Assembly: GCF_015752045.1 (NCBI RefSeq)
Contig: NZ_JADOUS010000004.1
Location: 62,001 to 126,000 of the forward strand
Length of the DNA stretch: 64,000 nt
Direction: 5' to 3'
From: Arthrobacter_D sp015752045
Lineage (GTDB): Bacteria; Actinomycetota; Actinomycetes; Actinomycetales; Micrococcaceae
A model generated the notes under the pieces. The model ran no database searches and was not told where the DNA came from. It saw nothing but the letters and a program-made list of their open reading frames with translations. Positions 1-9,493 of this stretch are shown one piece after another. Both the position numbers and the translations under genes were made by a program. How positions within the stretch are numbered: position 1 is the first letter of the stretch; each line of letters starts with the position of its first letter.

Positions 1-287
1 AGGACGAGGCCGTCATCCGGCGTGCCGTCCGGGCCGGCGCCGAAGCGGCGATCCGCGCCGACGGGCTCGCGTGCGAAGTGCTGGAGGTCTTCCCCCGGGC
101 GGCGGCGATCGAGCGCGCCGTGGCCCTCGCCCGCCCGGCCGACACCATCATCGTCGCGGGCCGCGGCCATGAGGTGTGGCAGGAGGTCAAGGGCGTCAAC
201 CTGGCGCTCGACGATCGGGAGGAACTGCGTTCCGCGTTGACAAGACATGGATTCTCTGGGCTTTCCCGCCCCGGGATAGAGTCCTGA
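1..287 (+). CDS. murE: MurE, C-terminal fragment (UDP-MurNAc-tripeptide synthetase)
   Basis: The reading frame (codons from base 3) is open at the left edge, so only about the last 95 residues are present. MurE is the cytoplasmic ligase that adds the third amino acid of the peptidoglycan stem peptide. The fragment has the end of the Mur-ligase C-terminal domain, including ADTIIVAGRGHEVWQ, which matches the usual (K/R)GHE..Q signature. It lies 6 bp upstream of murF, in the normal dcw order. The amino acid it adds (Lys or meso-Dap) cannot be judged, because the specificity loop lies outside the window. Confidence 0.9.
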   Translation, partial: DEAVIRRAVRAGAEAAIRADGLACEVLEVFPRAAAIERAVALARPADTIIVAGRGHEVWQEVKGVNLALDDREELRSALTRHGFSGLSRPGIES

Positions 288-293
288 ACCGTC

Positions 294-1847
294 ATGATTG
301 AATTCAGCGCAGCCGAGATCGCGGCACTCACGGGCGGACGACTGGTCGGGATCGATCCTGCCGGCCCCGCCATCACCGTCACCTCCGCCGCCACCGATTC
401 GCGCGAGTGCGTCGACGGATCCCTGTTCGTCGCCAAGCCCGGCGAAGAATCCGACGGGCACCTCTATATCGGGTCGGCCTTCGACGGCGGCGCGGTCCTG
501 GCGCTGGCCGAGCGGGAGGTGACCGGACCGGACGACGCCCCCTACCCCTCCGTCGTCGTCCCCGACGCGATCCTCGCGATGGGCGAACTCGCCGCGGAGA
601 CGGTCCGCAGGCTGCGGGCCGCCGGCGATCTCACCGTCATCGGCATCACCGGCTCGGCGGGGAAGACCACCACCAAGGACCTCCTCGCGGGCATCCTCGC
701 TACGGCGGGTCCCACGGTCGCGCCCAGGGGGTCCTACAACGGCGAGGTCGGCGTCCCGCTGACCGTCTTCCAGGCGACCTGGGACACCCGCTACCTCGTG
801 ATCGAGATGGGTGCCACCAAGCCCGGGCACATCGCGTACCTCGCCTCGCTGGTCCAGCCGGACGTCGGCGTCGTCCTCGGTGTGGGTTCGGCCCACGCCG
901 GCGAGTTCGGCGGCGTCGAGAACATCGCGCGGGCGAAGGGGGAGCTCTTCGAGGCCCTCGCCGTGACGGGCACGGCCGTCATCAACGCCGACGACGAGCG
1001 CGTCCTCGCCATGCGGTCCCGGACCGGTGCACGCACCGTGTTCTTCACGTCCTCGGACGACTTCGCGGCGGAGGGCGGCGTGGTGCGGGCGAGGAACAGC
1101 ACGACGACGCCGGAGGGCAACCCCTCCTTCACCCTCACCTTCCCGGACGGCGGCGAGCACGACGTCGTCTCCCCGCTCCTCGGCCTGCACCACACCGTCA
1201 ACCTCCTGGCCGCGGCGACCGTCGCCTACGAGGTGGGGTGCGCCCCCGAGCAGATCGCGGAGGGCCTCCGCAGCCTCGCCGCCGCGAGCCGCTGGCGCAT
1301 GGAGCGCACCGAGCGCGCCGACGGGGTGACCGTCATCAACGACGCCTACAACGCCAACCCCGAGTCGATGCGCGCGGCCCTGCGGACCCTCGCGGAGCTC
1401 GGCCGAGGGCACCGGCGGACCTGGGCCGTGCTGGGGGAGATGCTCGAACTGGGCGACACCTCCATCGAGGAGCACGACCTCCTCGGACGCGTGGTGGTCC
1501 GGCTCAACATCTCGAAGCTCGTCTGCGTGGGATCCAACACCCGAGCACTGTTCAACGGCGCGGTGCTCGAGGGGTCCTGGGGCAGCGAAGCCGTGCACGT
1601 CGACGACGCCGAGGCGGCGGAGCGGCTGCTCGCCGCGGAGCTCGAGCCGGGGGACATCGTCCTCTTCAAGTCCTCGAACGGAGCCGGCCTCCGGTTCCTC
1701 GGCGATCGGATCGCACAGCCGTCCGGCCAGGACGACGGCCGGGACCACAGCCTCGACCACAGCCCCCATCACACCCTGAACCACCCTGCAGCAGACTCTG
1801 AAGCGGCCAGCGACCCTGACGCTTCCGGAAAGGCCCCCCAGCCGTGA
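294..1847 (+). CDS. murF: MurF, UDP-MurNAc-tripeptide--D-Ala-D-Ala ligase
   Basis: This ATP-dependent cytoplasmic ligase adds D-Ala-D-Ala to the UDP-MurNAc-tripeptide. The 517 residues carry the Mur-ligase P-loop GITGSAGKTTTK at about residues 117-128 and NDAYNANPESM in the central domain, typical of MurF. The last 40 or so residues are a His/Asp/Pro-rich tail (DHSLDHSPHHTLNHP) that is longer than in most MurF proteins and probably disordered. The ATG at 294 follows the murE stop closely. The stop overlaps the mraY start as GTGA, so translation is probably coupled. Confidence 0.96.
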   Translation: MIEFSAAEIAALTGGRLVGIDPAGPAITVTSAATDSRECVDGSLFVAKPGEESDGHLYIGSAFDGGAVLALAEREVTGPDDAPYPSVVVPDAILAMGELAAETVRRLRAAGDLTVIGITGSAGKTTTKDLLAGILATAGPTVAPRGSYNGEVGVPLTVFQATWDTRYLVIEMGATKPGHIAYLASLVQPDVGVVLGVGSAHAGEFGGVENIARAKGELFEALAVTGTAVINADDERVLAMRSRTGARTVFFTSSDDFAAEGGVVRARNSTTTPEGNPSFTLTFPDGGEHDVVSPLLGLHHTVNLLAAATVAYEVGCAPEQIAEGLRSLAAASRWRMERTERADGVTVINDAYNANPESMRAALRTLAELGRGHRRTWAVLGEMLELGDTSIEEHDLLGRVVVRLNISKLVCVGSNTRALFNGAVLEGSWGSEAVHVDDAEAAERLLAAELEPGDIVLFKSSNGAGLRFLGDRIAQPSGQDDGRDHSLDHSPHHTLNHPAADSEAASDPDASGKAPQP

Positions 1848-2944
1848 TCGCAATCCTCATAGGCTCGGCCTCCGCCCTGATCTTCGCCTTCGTCGGGACG
1901 CCCCTGTTCATCAGGCTCCTCGTGAAGAAGAGCTATGGCCAGTTCATCCGCGACGACGGACCGACGGCGCACCACACCAAGCGCGGCACGCCCACCATGG
2001 GTGGCGCCGTCATCGTCGGGTCCGTGCTGCTGGCCTACTTCCTCACCCACCTCCTGATGATGGCGATCGGAGCTCCCGCCTCCGGGCCGAGCGCGTCGGG
2101 GCTGCTGCTCCTCTTCCTCGCCGCCGGCATGGGCCTGGTGGGCTTCGCCGACGACTACATCAAGATCTCCAAGCAGCGCAGCCTCGGGCTGTCCGCCCCG
2201 GCGAAGATCGCCGGCCAGACCGGCGTCGGCATCGCCTTCGGTGTCATGGCCCTGATGTTCCCCAACGAGGAAGGGCGCACCCCGGCCTCCACCGCGATCT
2301 CGTTCATCCGTGACACCCCGATCGACCTGGCCTTCGCAGGAACGGTCAGCGGGGCGATCCTCTTCGTCATCTGGTCCAACCTCATCATCACCGGGGCCAG
2401 CAATGGCGTGAACCTGGCGGACGGCCTGGACGGGCTCGCCGCGGGCGCCTCCATCCTCGTCTTCGGCGCCTACATGCTGATCGGCATCTGGCAGAGCAAC
2501 CAGAGCTGCGGCTCGCCCGGCGCAGGGAGCGTCTGCTACGAGGTGCGCGACCCCCTGGACCTCGCCCTGATCGCCGGTGCCATGTGCGGCGCGCTCGTCG
2601 GTTTCCTGTGGTGGAACACGTCGCCCGCCAGGATCTTCATGGGTGACACCGGGTCCCTCGCGATCGGCGGCGCGATCGCCGGCTTCGCGATCCTCTCCCG
2701 CACCGAGCTGCTCCTGGTGATCCTCGCCGGCCTGTTCGTCATGATCACGCTGTCCGTCATCATCCAGGTCGGCTACTTCAAACTCTCGGGCGGCAAGCGC
2801 GTCTTCAAGATGGCTCCGCTCCAGCACCACTTCGAGCTCAAGGGCTGGCAGGAGGTCACCGTGGTGGTCCGGTTCTGGATCCTGGCCGGCCTCTTCGTCG
2901 CCGCGGCGCTCGGCATCTTCTATGCGGAGTGGGTCGTGGGATGA
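1844..2944 (+). CDS. mraY: MraY, phospho-MurNAc-pentapeptide transferase
   Basis: MraY is the integral membrane enzyme that transfers phospho-MurNAc-pentapeptide to undecaprenyl phosphate, making lipid I. The 366 residues are strongly hydrophobic, with about ten membrane segments. Visible motifs are FADDYIK near residue 101 (the catalytic Asp pair), NLADGLDGLA near residue 190, and APLQHHFELKGW near residue 325. The GTG start overlaps the murF stop, with GGAAAGG upstream as ribosome site. The end overlaps murD as ATGA. Confidence 0.97.
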   Translation: MIAILIGSASALIFAFVGTPLFIRLLVKKSYGQFIRDDGPTAHHTKRGTPTMGGAVIVGSVLLAYFLTHLLMMAIGAPASGPSASGLLLLFLAAGMGLVGFADDYIKISKQRSLGLSAPAKIAGQTGVGIAFGVMALMFPNEEGRTPASTAISFIRDTPIDLAFAGTVSGAILFVIWSNLIITGASNGVNLADGLDGLAAGASILVFGAYMLIGIWQSNQSCGSPGAGSVCYEVRDPLDLALIAGAMCGALVGFLWWNTSPARIFMGDTGSLAIGGAIAGFAILSRTELLLVILAGLFVMITLSVIIQVGYFKLSGGKRVFKMAPLQHHFELKGWQEVTVVVRFWILAGLFVAAALGIFYAEWVVG

Positions 2945-4521
2945 GCGGATCGGACGGGGCAGCGATCCCCAACACCTGGGAGACCCCCCGCCTCGAGGGA
3001 CTCACCTCGTGGGACGCCGACTGGGCCGGCCTCAGGGTCGTCGTCGCCGGCCTCGGGGCCTCCGGCTTCTCCGCGGCGGACACCCTCGTCGAGCTCGGTG
3101 CCGCCGTCGTCGTGGTCGATGCCGGCCTGACGCCCGGTAACGAGGCGAAGGCCGACACGCTGCGGATCGTCGGTGCCCGGGACGTCCTGCTGGGCGCCGG
3201 CCACGCGACGGCCCTGCCCCTGGTCGACGGCGAGCAGCCCGACCTCGTCGTCACCTCGCCCGGGTGGCCGCCCACCCAGCCGATGCTCGCCGAAGCCGCG
3301 GCCGCAGGAGTGCCCATCTGGGGCGACGTCGAGCTGGCGTGGCGCGTACGGATCCGCGAGGGCCGCCCCACCGCGGAATGGCTCACGATCACCGGGACCA
3401 ATGGGAAGACGACCACGGTCGGCCTGACCGAGTCCATGCTGATCGCGGCCGGCAGACGTGCGGTCGCCGCGGGCAACGTCGGAACCCCCATCCTCGATGT
3501 CATCCGCGACCCGCAGGGCTACGACTTCCTCGCCGTCGAACTGTCCAGCTTCCAGCTGCACTGGGCCCGGTCGATCGAGCCCCTCGCGAGCGTGTGCCTC
3601 AACATCGCCGAGGACCACGTCGACTGGCACGGCAGCTACGAGGCCTACTTCGCGGCGAAGGGCTCGGTCTACGAGCGGACGAAGATCGCCTGCATCTACA
3701 ACGCGGAGCAGCGCGAGACGGAGACCATGGTCGAGGACGCCGAGGTCAGGGACGGCTGCCGCGCCGTCGGCTTCACGACCGGCATGCCCTCGATCAGCAT
3801 GATGGGCGTCGTCGAGGACCTGCTGGTCGACCGCGCGTTCATCGAGCAGCGCAAGGACTCCGCCGCCGAGCTGGCGTCCATCAGTGAACTCGGCGACGTG
3901 GTGCCCCGCCACCTCGTCGCCAACGCGCTGGCCGCCGCCGCGCTGGTACGCGCCGCGGGAGTCCCCGCTGCAGCGGTGCGCGACGGCATCCGTGCCTTCC
4001 AGCCGGGTGACCACCGCATCCAGGTGGTCGCGAACGAGGGCGGGGTGCTCTGGATCAACGATTCGAAGGCCACCAACCCGCACGCCGCCTCGGCGTCGCT
4101 CGCCTCCTTCCAGTCGGTCGTCTGGATCGCCGGCGGCCTGTCCAAGGGAGTCTCCTACGAGGACCTCGTGAGGGACCACGCCGGGAGGCTCCGCGCCGTC
4201 GTGCTGCTCGGCGAGGATCCAGCGCCCCTCCAGGGGGCGCTCTCCCGACACGCACCCGATGTTCCGGTCTCCCTCCCGCCGAGCCTTCACACTGGACGGG
4301 GGCGCGACGCCGGCGGGTCAGCCGACCCGGTCGCCGGAGACGCCCTGATGCAGTGGGCCGTCGCTGAAGCAGCGCGACTCGCCCAGGACGGCGACACGGT
4401 GCTGATGGCGCCGGCCGCCGCGTCCATGGACCAGTTCTCCTCCTACGCGCATCGGGGGGCGGCCTTCATGGCGGCCGTCCACGCCCGTGGCGGACAGGGG
4501 ACAACCGCGAAGGAGTCGTAA
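2941..4521 (+). CDS. murD: MurD, UDP-MurNAc-L-Ala--D-Glu ligase
   Basis: This cytoplasmic ligase adds D-glutamate to UDP-MurNAc-L-Ala. I place the start at the ATG that overlaps the mraY stop (ATGA), giving 526 residues. An in-frame GTG 12 bp upstream would lie inside mraY. The N-terminal Rossmann part has VVVAGLGASG, the P-loop is ITGTNGKTTTV near residue 150, and HRIQVV and NDSKATNPHA mark the C-terminal region. It is longer than the roughly 450 residues of many MurD proteins because of N-terminal and internal insertions. The stop overlaps ftsW (TAATG). Confidence 0.96.
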   Translation: MSGSDGAAIPNTWETPRLEGLTSWDADWAGLRVVVAGLGASGFSAADTLVELGAAVVVVDAGLTPGNEAKADTLRIVGARDVLLGAGHATALPLVDGEQPDLVVTSPGWPPTQPMLAEAAAAGVPIWGDVELAWRVRIREGRPTAEWLTITGTNGKTTTVGLTESMLIAAGRRAVAAGNVGTPILDVIRDPQGYDFLAVELSSFQLHWARSIEPLASVCLNIAEDHVDWHGSYEAYFAAKGSVYERTKIACIYNAEQRETETMVEDAEVRDGCRAVGFTTGMPSISMMGVVEDLLVDRAFIEQRKDSAAELASISELGDVVPRHLVANALAAAALVRAAGVPAAAVRDGIRAFQPGDHRIQVVANEGGVLWINDSKATNPHAASASLASFQSVVWIAGGLSKGVSYEDLVRDHAGRLRAVVLLGEDPAPLQGALSRHAPDVPVSLPPSLHTGRGRDAGGSADPVAGDALMQWAVAEAARLAQDGDTVLMAPAAASMDQFSSYAHRGAAFMAAVHARGGQGTTAKES

Positions 4522-5903
4522 TGACCACGCCAACCCGTTCAGGGGGGCGCAAGCCCTCCGTCCGGCCTGCCCGGACCACGGGGACGGGGCGGTCCACCGT
4601 TCCCGGTGGGACGCCGTCGTCCCCGACGACGGCCCGTCCCGCGGCGAAGGGACGGACGGTCCGGGGCGGGACCGCGGTTCCGCCGAGCGGACCCGCAGGC
4701 GTCCCCACCCGCCAGCCGGCCAAGGGCCTGCGGGGCCGGGTGCGGCGCGGCTGGGAGGTCCTCGAGGGCTCGGACCACTCGCCGTCCGGTTCCAGCTACT
4801 ACCTGATCCTGGGGACCGCCCTGGCCCTCACCGCCATCGGACTCATGATGGTGCTCTCGGCGTCCTCCGTCGAGGCGATCTCCGAGGGCAACGACACGTT
4901 CGACCTCTTCCTCAAGCAGGCCGTCTGGGCCGGTGCCGGCCTGATCCTGATGCTGGTGCTGTCCAGGCTCGGACCCCGCGCCTACAAGGCGCTCGCGTGG
5001 CCGAGCCTCGGGATCGCGATCGTGCTGCTCGTGCTCGTGCTGGTCATCGGTGTCGAGATCAACGGCAACAAGAACTGGATCCGGATCGGGTCCCAGACGC
5101 TCCAGCCCTCCGAACCCGCGAAGCTCGCGCTGGCCATCTGGTTCGCCGCGGTGCTCGAGCGCAAGAAGGCCCTGATCCGCGACTGGAAGCACGCCCTGAT
5201 CCCCGCGGTGCCGTTGGGGGGCCTGCCCATCATCCTCGTCCTCGTCGGCGGTGACCTCGGGACGGGGCTCGTGCTTATGATGATCGCCGCCGCAGCGCTC
5301 TTCTTCGCCGGTGCACCGCTCAAGCTGTTCTCCCTCGTGGGCGCCGTGGGCGCCGCCGTCGCCCTCCTGATGATCGCGACGAGCTCGAACCGTGGCGGGC
5401 GCATCGCCGCCTGGCTCCGGCTGAACTGCGACGACGGGACGGACCTGTGCATGCAGTCGGACAACGGGCTGTTCGCCATGGCGTCCGGCGGCTGGTTCGG
5501 GGTCGGGATCGGCCAGAGCCGGCAGAAGTGGAACTGGATCCCCGAAGCCCACAACGACTTCATCTTCGCCATCATCGGCGAGGAGTTCGGGCTGCTGGGC
5601 ACCGTCGTCGTCGTGCTGCTGTTCGGCATCCTCGCCGTGGCGACCATCCGGGTGGCGATGCGCTACACCGATCCCTTCGTGCGGATCCTGATGGGCTCCA
5701 TCCTCGTCTGGCTCATCGGCCAGGCGTTCGTCAACATCGGCATGGTGACGGGCCTGCTGCCCGTCATCGGCGTGCCGCTGCCCTTCATCTCCTACGGCGG
5801 GTCCGCGCTGACCTTCACGCTCGCCGCCGTCGGCGTCCTGCTCTCCTTCGCTCGGAAGACCCCGCACTCCGCCGCCGCGGCGCCGGACCGGTCCGCGCCC
5901 TGA
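4521..5903 (+). CDS. ftsW: FtsW, SEDS peptidoglycan glycosyltransferase of the divisome
   Basis: FtsW is the SEDS-family polytopic membrane protein that polymerises lipid II at the septum together with a class b PBP. The first 85 or so of 460 residues are a Thr/Pro/Arg-rich cytoplasmic extension, followed by about ten membrane segments. Family signatures are NKNWIRIG, EPAKLALAIW, the extracytoplasmic loop EAHNDFIFAIIGEEFG and PLPFISYGGSALT near residue 419. An AAGGAG ribosome site lies 5 nt before the ATG, which overlaps the murD stop by one base. Confidence 0.95.
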   Translation: MTTPTRSGGRKPSVRPARTTGTGRSTVPGGTPSSPTTARPAAKGRTVRGGTAVPPSGPAGVPTRQPAKGLRGRVRRGWEVLEGSDHSPSGSSYYLILGTALALTAIGLMMVLSASSVEAISEGNDTFDLFLKQAVWAGAGLILMLVLSRLGPRAYKALAWPSLGIAIVLLVLVLVIGVEINGNKNWIRIGSQTLQPSEPAKLALAIWFAAVLERKKALIRDWKHALIPAVPLGGLPIILVLVGGDLGTGLVLMMIAAAALFFAGAPLKLFSLVGAVGAAVALLMIATSSNRGGRIAAWLRLNCDDGTDLCMQSDNGLFAMASGGWFGVGIGQSRQKWNWIPEAHNDFIFAIIGEEFGLLGTVVVVLLFGILAVATIRVAMRYTDPFVRILMGSILVWLIGQAFVNIGMVTGLLPVIGVPLPFISYGGSALTFTLAAVGVLLSFARKTPHSAAAAPDRSAP

Positions 5904-5928
5904 CCTCCGGAAGAGGCCTCGCACCTTC

Positions 5929-7050
5929 ATGACTCACCCCTCCACTCCAGACCGCGCGGTGTCCGTGGTCCTCGCCGGCGGCGGTACGGCCGGCCACATC
6001 AGCCCGCTGCTCGCCATCGCCGGGGCGATCGTCGACGAACGGCCCGGTGCGCGCATCACCGCGGTCGGCACCGAGACGGGCATGGAGACGCGCCTCGTGC
6101 CGGCTGCAGGCTTCGAGCTCCGGACCATCGACCGGGTGCCGATGCCGCGACGACCGTCCACGGACCTCCTCAAGCTCCCGGTGCGCCTCCTCCGGGCGGT
6201 CCGCCAGGCGCGGGCCATCGTGGCGGACGCGGGAGCCGACGTCATCGTCGGGGTGGGCGGGTACGTCTCGACGCCCGTGTACCTCGCCGCGTGGACCCGC
6301 CGCATCCCCGTCGTGATCCACGAGGCGAACGCCCGGCCCGGGATCGCCAACCGGGTGGGCGCCCGGATCGCGGCACGCGTCGCCGTGGCGTTCGACGGCA
6401 CCGGCCTCACCGACGCGGTGCTGGTGGGCATGCCCATGCGGCGCAGCATCGCCGATCTCGACCGCGCCGCCGGACGCATCGACGCCCGCACCTCCCTCGG
6501 GCTCGACCCGGACCGGCCCACGCTCATCGTCACGGGCGGATCCTCCGGCGCGGCGAGCATGAACCGCGCCGTGGCCGGCTCGGTGGCCGAGCTCACCGCG
6601 GCCGGGATACAGATCCTCCACATCACCGGCCGGGGTAAGCGGGTCCTCGGCGACGACGGGGCGCCCCTGGCGGTGCCCGGGTACCACCAGGTCGAGTTCG
6701 TCGACGGCATGGAGCGCGTGTACGCGGCGGCCGACCTGCTGGTCGCACGCGCGGGTGCCGCCACCGTGAGCGAGGTCGGCGCCGTCGGGCTGCCCGTCGT
6801 GCTGGTCCCGCTGCCGCACGGCAACGGCGAGCAGCGGCTCAACGCGGCGGGCCTCGTGGCGTGCGGCGGGGGGATCCTCGTCGACGACGCCGCGTTCACC
6901 GCCGACTGGATCCGGCGGAACGTCCTGCCGCTGGTCTCGGACGCCCCGCGGCTGGCCGCGATGTCGACGGCGTCCTACGCGCAGGGCGTCCGTGACGCGG
7001 ACCGGCGCATGGCGGAGCTCGTCCTGGCCGTGGCGGGGTCCCGCCGATGA
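5929..7050 (+). CDS. murG: MurG, lipid II synthase (GlcNAc transferase)
   Basis: MurG is a peripheral membrane GT28 glycosyltransferase that adds GlcNAc to lipid I. The 373 residues contain the N-terminal loop LAGGGTAGHISP (about residues 15-26), VIHEANARPGIANR, TGGSSGAASMN and the donor-binding stretch ARAGAATVSEVGAVGLPVVLVP. A 25-bp gap with GGAAGAGG separates it from ftsW. The stop overlaps murC as ATGA. Confidence 0.96.
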   Translation: MTHPSTPDRAVSVVLAGGGTAGHISPLLAIAGAIVDERPGARITAVGTETGMETRLVPAAGFELRTIDRVPMPRRPSTDLLKLPVRLLRAVRQARAIVADAGADVIVGVGGYVSTPVYLAAWTRRIPVVIHEANARPGIANRVGARIAARVAVAFDGTGLTDAVLVGMPMRRSIADLDRAAGRIDARTSLGLDPDRPTLIVTGGSSGAASMNRAVAGSVAELTAAGIQILHITGRGKRVLGDDGAPLAVPGYHQVEFVDGMERVYAAADLLVARAGAATVSEVGAVGLPVVLVPLPHGNGEQRLNAAGLVACGGGILVDDAAFTADWIRRNVLPLVSDAPRLAAMSTASYAQGVRDADRRMAELVLAVAGSRR

Positions 7051-8615
7051 GCGCCGGACACGACGCGGGACGGGACGGGACGACGGGCTCCGGTACGACA
7101 GGCTCCGGTACGACAGGCGATGAGACCATGACGCCGGCTGACGGCACGACGGAAGGCACGGGCATCACCGCGACCAGTAGCACGAGCAGCACCGCGCGCA
7201 GCACAGGGGCGGCCGACGCCGTCCTGCGGGAACCCGTCCATTTCATCGGGCTGGGTGGGGCCGGCATGTCCGCCGTCGCCCGCGTGCTCCTCGGCCGCGG
7301 CCTCCGTGTCTCGGGCTCCGATGCGGCGGATTCCAGGGGCCTCCGTGCCCTCGCTGCCCTCGGCGCCGACGTGCACGTGGGCCACGCCGCGGCAGCCGTC
7401 CCCGAGGACGGGACCGTCGTCGTCTCCTCGGCGATCCGCGAGAGCAACCCGGAACTCGCCGAGGCGCGGCGCCGGGGGCTGCCGGTGCTCCACCGGTCGG
7501 AGGCACTCGCGGCCGCGATGAGCGGCCGGCTCGCCGTCGCCGTCGCCGGTACCCACGGCAAGACGACGACGACGGCCATGACTACCGTCCTGCTGCGGGA
7601 GGCGGGGCTCGACCCGTCGTTCGCGATCGGGGGAGACGTGGCCGCCCTCGGCGTCAACGCCGAGTGGACCGGCGGGGACGTCTTCGTCGCCGAGGCGGAC
7701 GAATCCGACGGCTCCTTCCTGAACTACTCGCCGCGCATCAGTGTCGTGACGAACGCCGAAGCGGACCACCTGGACCACTACGGCACCGCCGAGGCCGTGC
7801 ATGCAGCGTTCCGTCGGTTCGCGGAGCTGCTGCCCGAGGACGGCCTGCTGGTCGCCTGCGCCGATGACCCCGGGGCCGCCGCGCTGGCCGCCTCCATCCC
7901 CGGGACGCGCCGGGTCCGCACCTACGGCTACGCCGACACGGCCGACATCCGGATCGGGGCGACGCGCTCGGTCGGCAGCACCACGAACAGCGTGCTCTCC
8001 TTCGCCGTCGACGGCCTGGACGCCGAGCAGGAACTGCAGCTGAGCGTGCCGGGGCGCCACAACATCCTGAACGCCGCCGCGGCGTTCACGGTCGCGCTGG
8101 AACTCGGTGTCGACCCGGCCGTCGCCGCGACCGGACTCGCCCTGTTCTCCGGCGCCGCACGCCGGTTCGAGGCTCGCGGCGCCGGCGACGGCGTGCGGGT
8201 CTTCGACGACTACGCGCACCACCCGACCGAGGTGCACGCGGCGCTCACCGCGGCGCGCACGGTGGCGGGGGACCACCGCGTCCACGTCCTCTTCCAGCCG
8301 CATCTCTTCTCCCGCACGCGCGAGTTCGCCGCCGGATTCGCCGACGCGCTCTCCCTCGCCGACACTGCCGTCGTCCTCCCGGTCTACGCGGCGCGGGAGG
8401 ACCCGGTCGACGACGTGGGAGGCTGGACGATCACCGACCTGATGCGCGGCCCCGGCGGGGCGTACGTCGCGGACCCGGACGAGGCCCTGCAGGCCCTTAT
8501 CGGTGGGGCCCGGTCCGGCGACATCATCCTCACGATCGGCGCAGGCGACGTCACCCAGTACGGCACCCGCCTCGTCGGGTTGCTGACGGAGCGGGCCGCG
8601 GGAGCTGCCGGATGA
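7047..8615 (+). CDS. murC: MurC, UDP-MurNAc--L-alanine ligase
   Basis: MurC is the first of the cytoplasmic Mur ligases. The domains are HFIGLGGAGMSAVA near residue 67, the P-loop VAGTHGKTTTT near residue 166, EADESDGSFLNYSPRI in the central domain, and VFDDYAHHPTEVHAAL near the C-terminus. If the ATG overlapping the murG stop is used, the protein has a 60-residue low-complexity Gly/Thr/Ser extension. That extension is coded by a near-perfect 15-bp tandem repeat at about 7083-7115. A later ATG (7129) or a start nearer residue 55 would remove it, but the ATGA overlap favours 7047. Confidence 0.95.
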   Translation: MSAGHDAGRDGTTGSGTTGSGTTGDETMTPADGTTEGTGITATSSTSSTARSTGAADAVLREPVHFIGLGGAGMSAVARVLLGRGLRVSGSDAADSRGLRALAALGADVHVGHAAAAVPEDGTVVVSSAIRESNPELAEARRRGLPVLHRSEALAAAMSGRLAVAVAGTHGKTTTTAMTTVLLREAGLDPSFAIGGDVAALGVNAEWTGGDVFVAEADESDGSFLNYSPRISVVTNAEADHLDHYGTAEAVHAAFRRFAELLPEDGLLVACADDPGAAALAASIPGTRRVRTYGYADTADIRIGATRSVGSTTNSVLSFAVDGLDAEQELQLSVPGRHNILNAAAAFTVALELGVDPAVAATGLALFSGAARRFEARGAGDGVRVFDDYAHHPTEVHAALTAARTVAGDHRVHVLFQPHLFSRTREFAAGFADALSLADTAVVLPVYAAREDPVDDVGGWTITDLMRGPGGAYVADPDEALQALIGGARSGDIILTIGAGDVTQYGTRLVGLLTERAAGAAG

Positions 8616-9493
8616 CGCCGAGGAAGCCCCCTGCAACGCGGGCGCTCGGCGTGAAGGGGGCCCGGCCCCCGGGCCCGGGAGGCACGGCCGGCGGCGCGAC
8701 CGGTGCCGGCGGCGCGACCGCCACCCGCGGCGGCACGGCCATGCTCACGGGACGCCCGGAGCGCGGCGCCTCGGGGACGGTCCTCGACTTCCCGGCCCCG
8801 CGGCGGTCGCACCGGCTGAGGAACACCCTCATCGCGGTCGTCTCCGTGGCGCTCGTCCTCGGCGGGGTCGTCGCGTACGTGATCTTCTCGCCGGCCCTCG
8901 CCCTGCGCACGGTCTCCGTGCAGGGCAACGCCCTGGTCACGACGGCGGAGGTCGAAGCGGCCCTCGCGCCGCTGACCGGCACGCCGCTCACCCGGATCTC
9001 CCGCGAGCAGGTCGCGGACCTGCTGGCCGACAATGCTCCCATCGAGGACGTCCGGATCGCGGCGGAGCCGCCGTCGACGCTCGTCGTGACGGTGGAGGAA
9101 CGCGTGCCCGTCGCGGTCCTGCAGACCGGCCGCGAGTTCGTGCTCATCGACGCGGAGGGCCGGCAGCTCACGCGCGTCGCCCAGCGCGGCGACGTCAAAC
9201 TGCCCCTCATCGACGGCGGAGCGAACGCCGTCAATTCCGAGGTGTTCTCCTCGATCACCGCCGTCCTGGTGGAACTGCCGGCCGGCATCCTGTCGCGGCT
9301 CAACAGTGCGTCGGCGTCGAGCGTCGATTCCATCCAGCTGTCCCTGTCGGGGGAGCAGAGGATCTTCTGGGGCAGCGCCGAGCGGAGTGCGGAGAAGGCG
9401 CGTGTCCTCGAGGCGATGCTGTCGCTCCCGGCGACGGACCCACCCGTGAAGGAGTTCGACGTCAGCACCCCGGACCGGCCCGTGACCCGGTGA
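8612..9493 (+). CDS. ftsQ: FtsQ/DivIB-type cell division protein
   Basis: FtsQ is a bitopic divisome protein linking early and late division proteins. Of 293 residues, the first 68 or so are a Gly/Pro/Arg-rich cytoplasmic region. One membrane helix follows (about residues 69-95, LIAVVSVALVLGGVVAYVI), then an extracytoplasmic POTRA domain starting LRTVSVQGNALVTTAEV and an FtsQ-type beta domain. It overlaps the murC stop as ATGA. It is the last gene of the tightly overlapping murE-ftsQ run. Confidence 0.93.
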   Translation: MTPRKPPATRALGVKGARPPGPGGTAGGATGAGGATATRGGTAMLTGRPERGASGTVLDFPAPRRSHRLRNTLIAVVSVALVLGGVVAYVIFSPALALRTVSVQGNALVTTAEVEAALAPLTGTPLTRISREQVADLLADNAPIEDVRIAAEPPSTLVVTVEERVPVAVLQTGREFVLIDAEGRQLTRVAQRGDVKLPLIDGGANAVNSEVFSSITAVLVELPAGILSRLNSASASSVDSIQLSLSGEQRIFWGSAERSAEKARVLEAMLSLPATDPPVKEFDVSTPDRPVTR

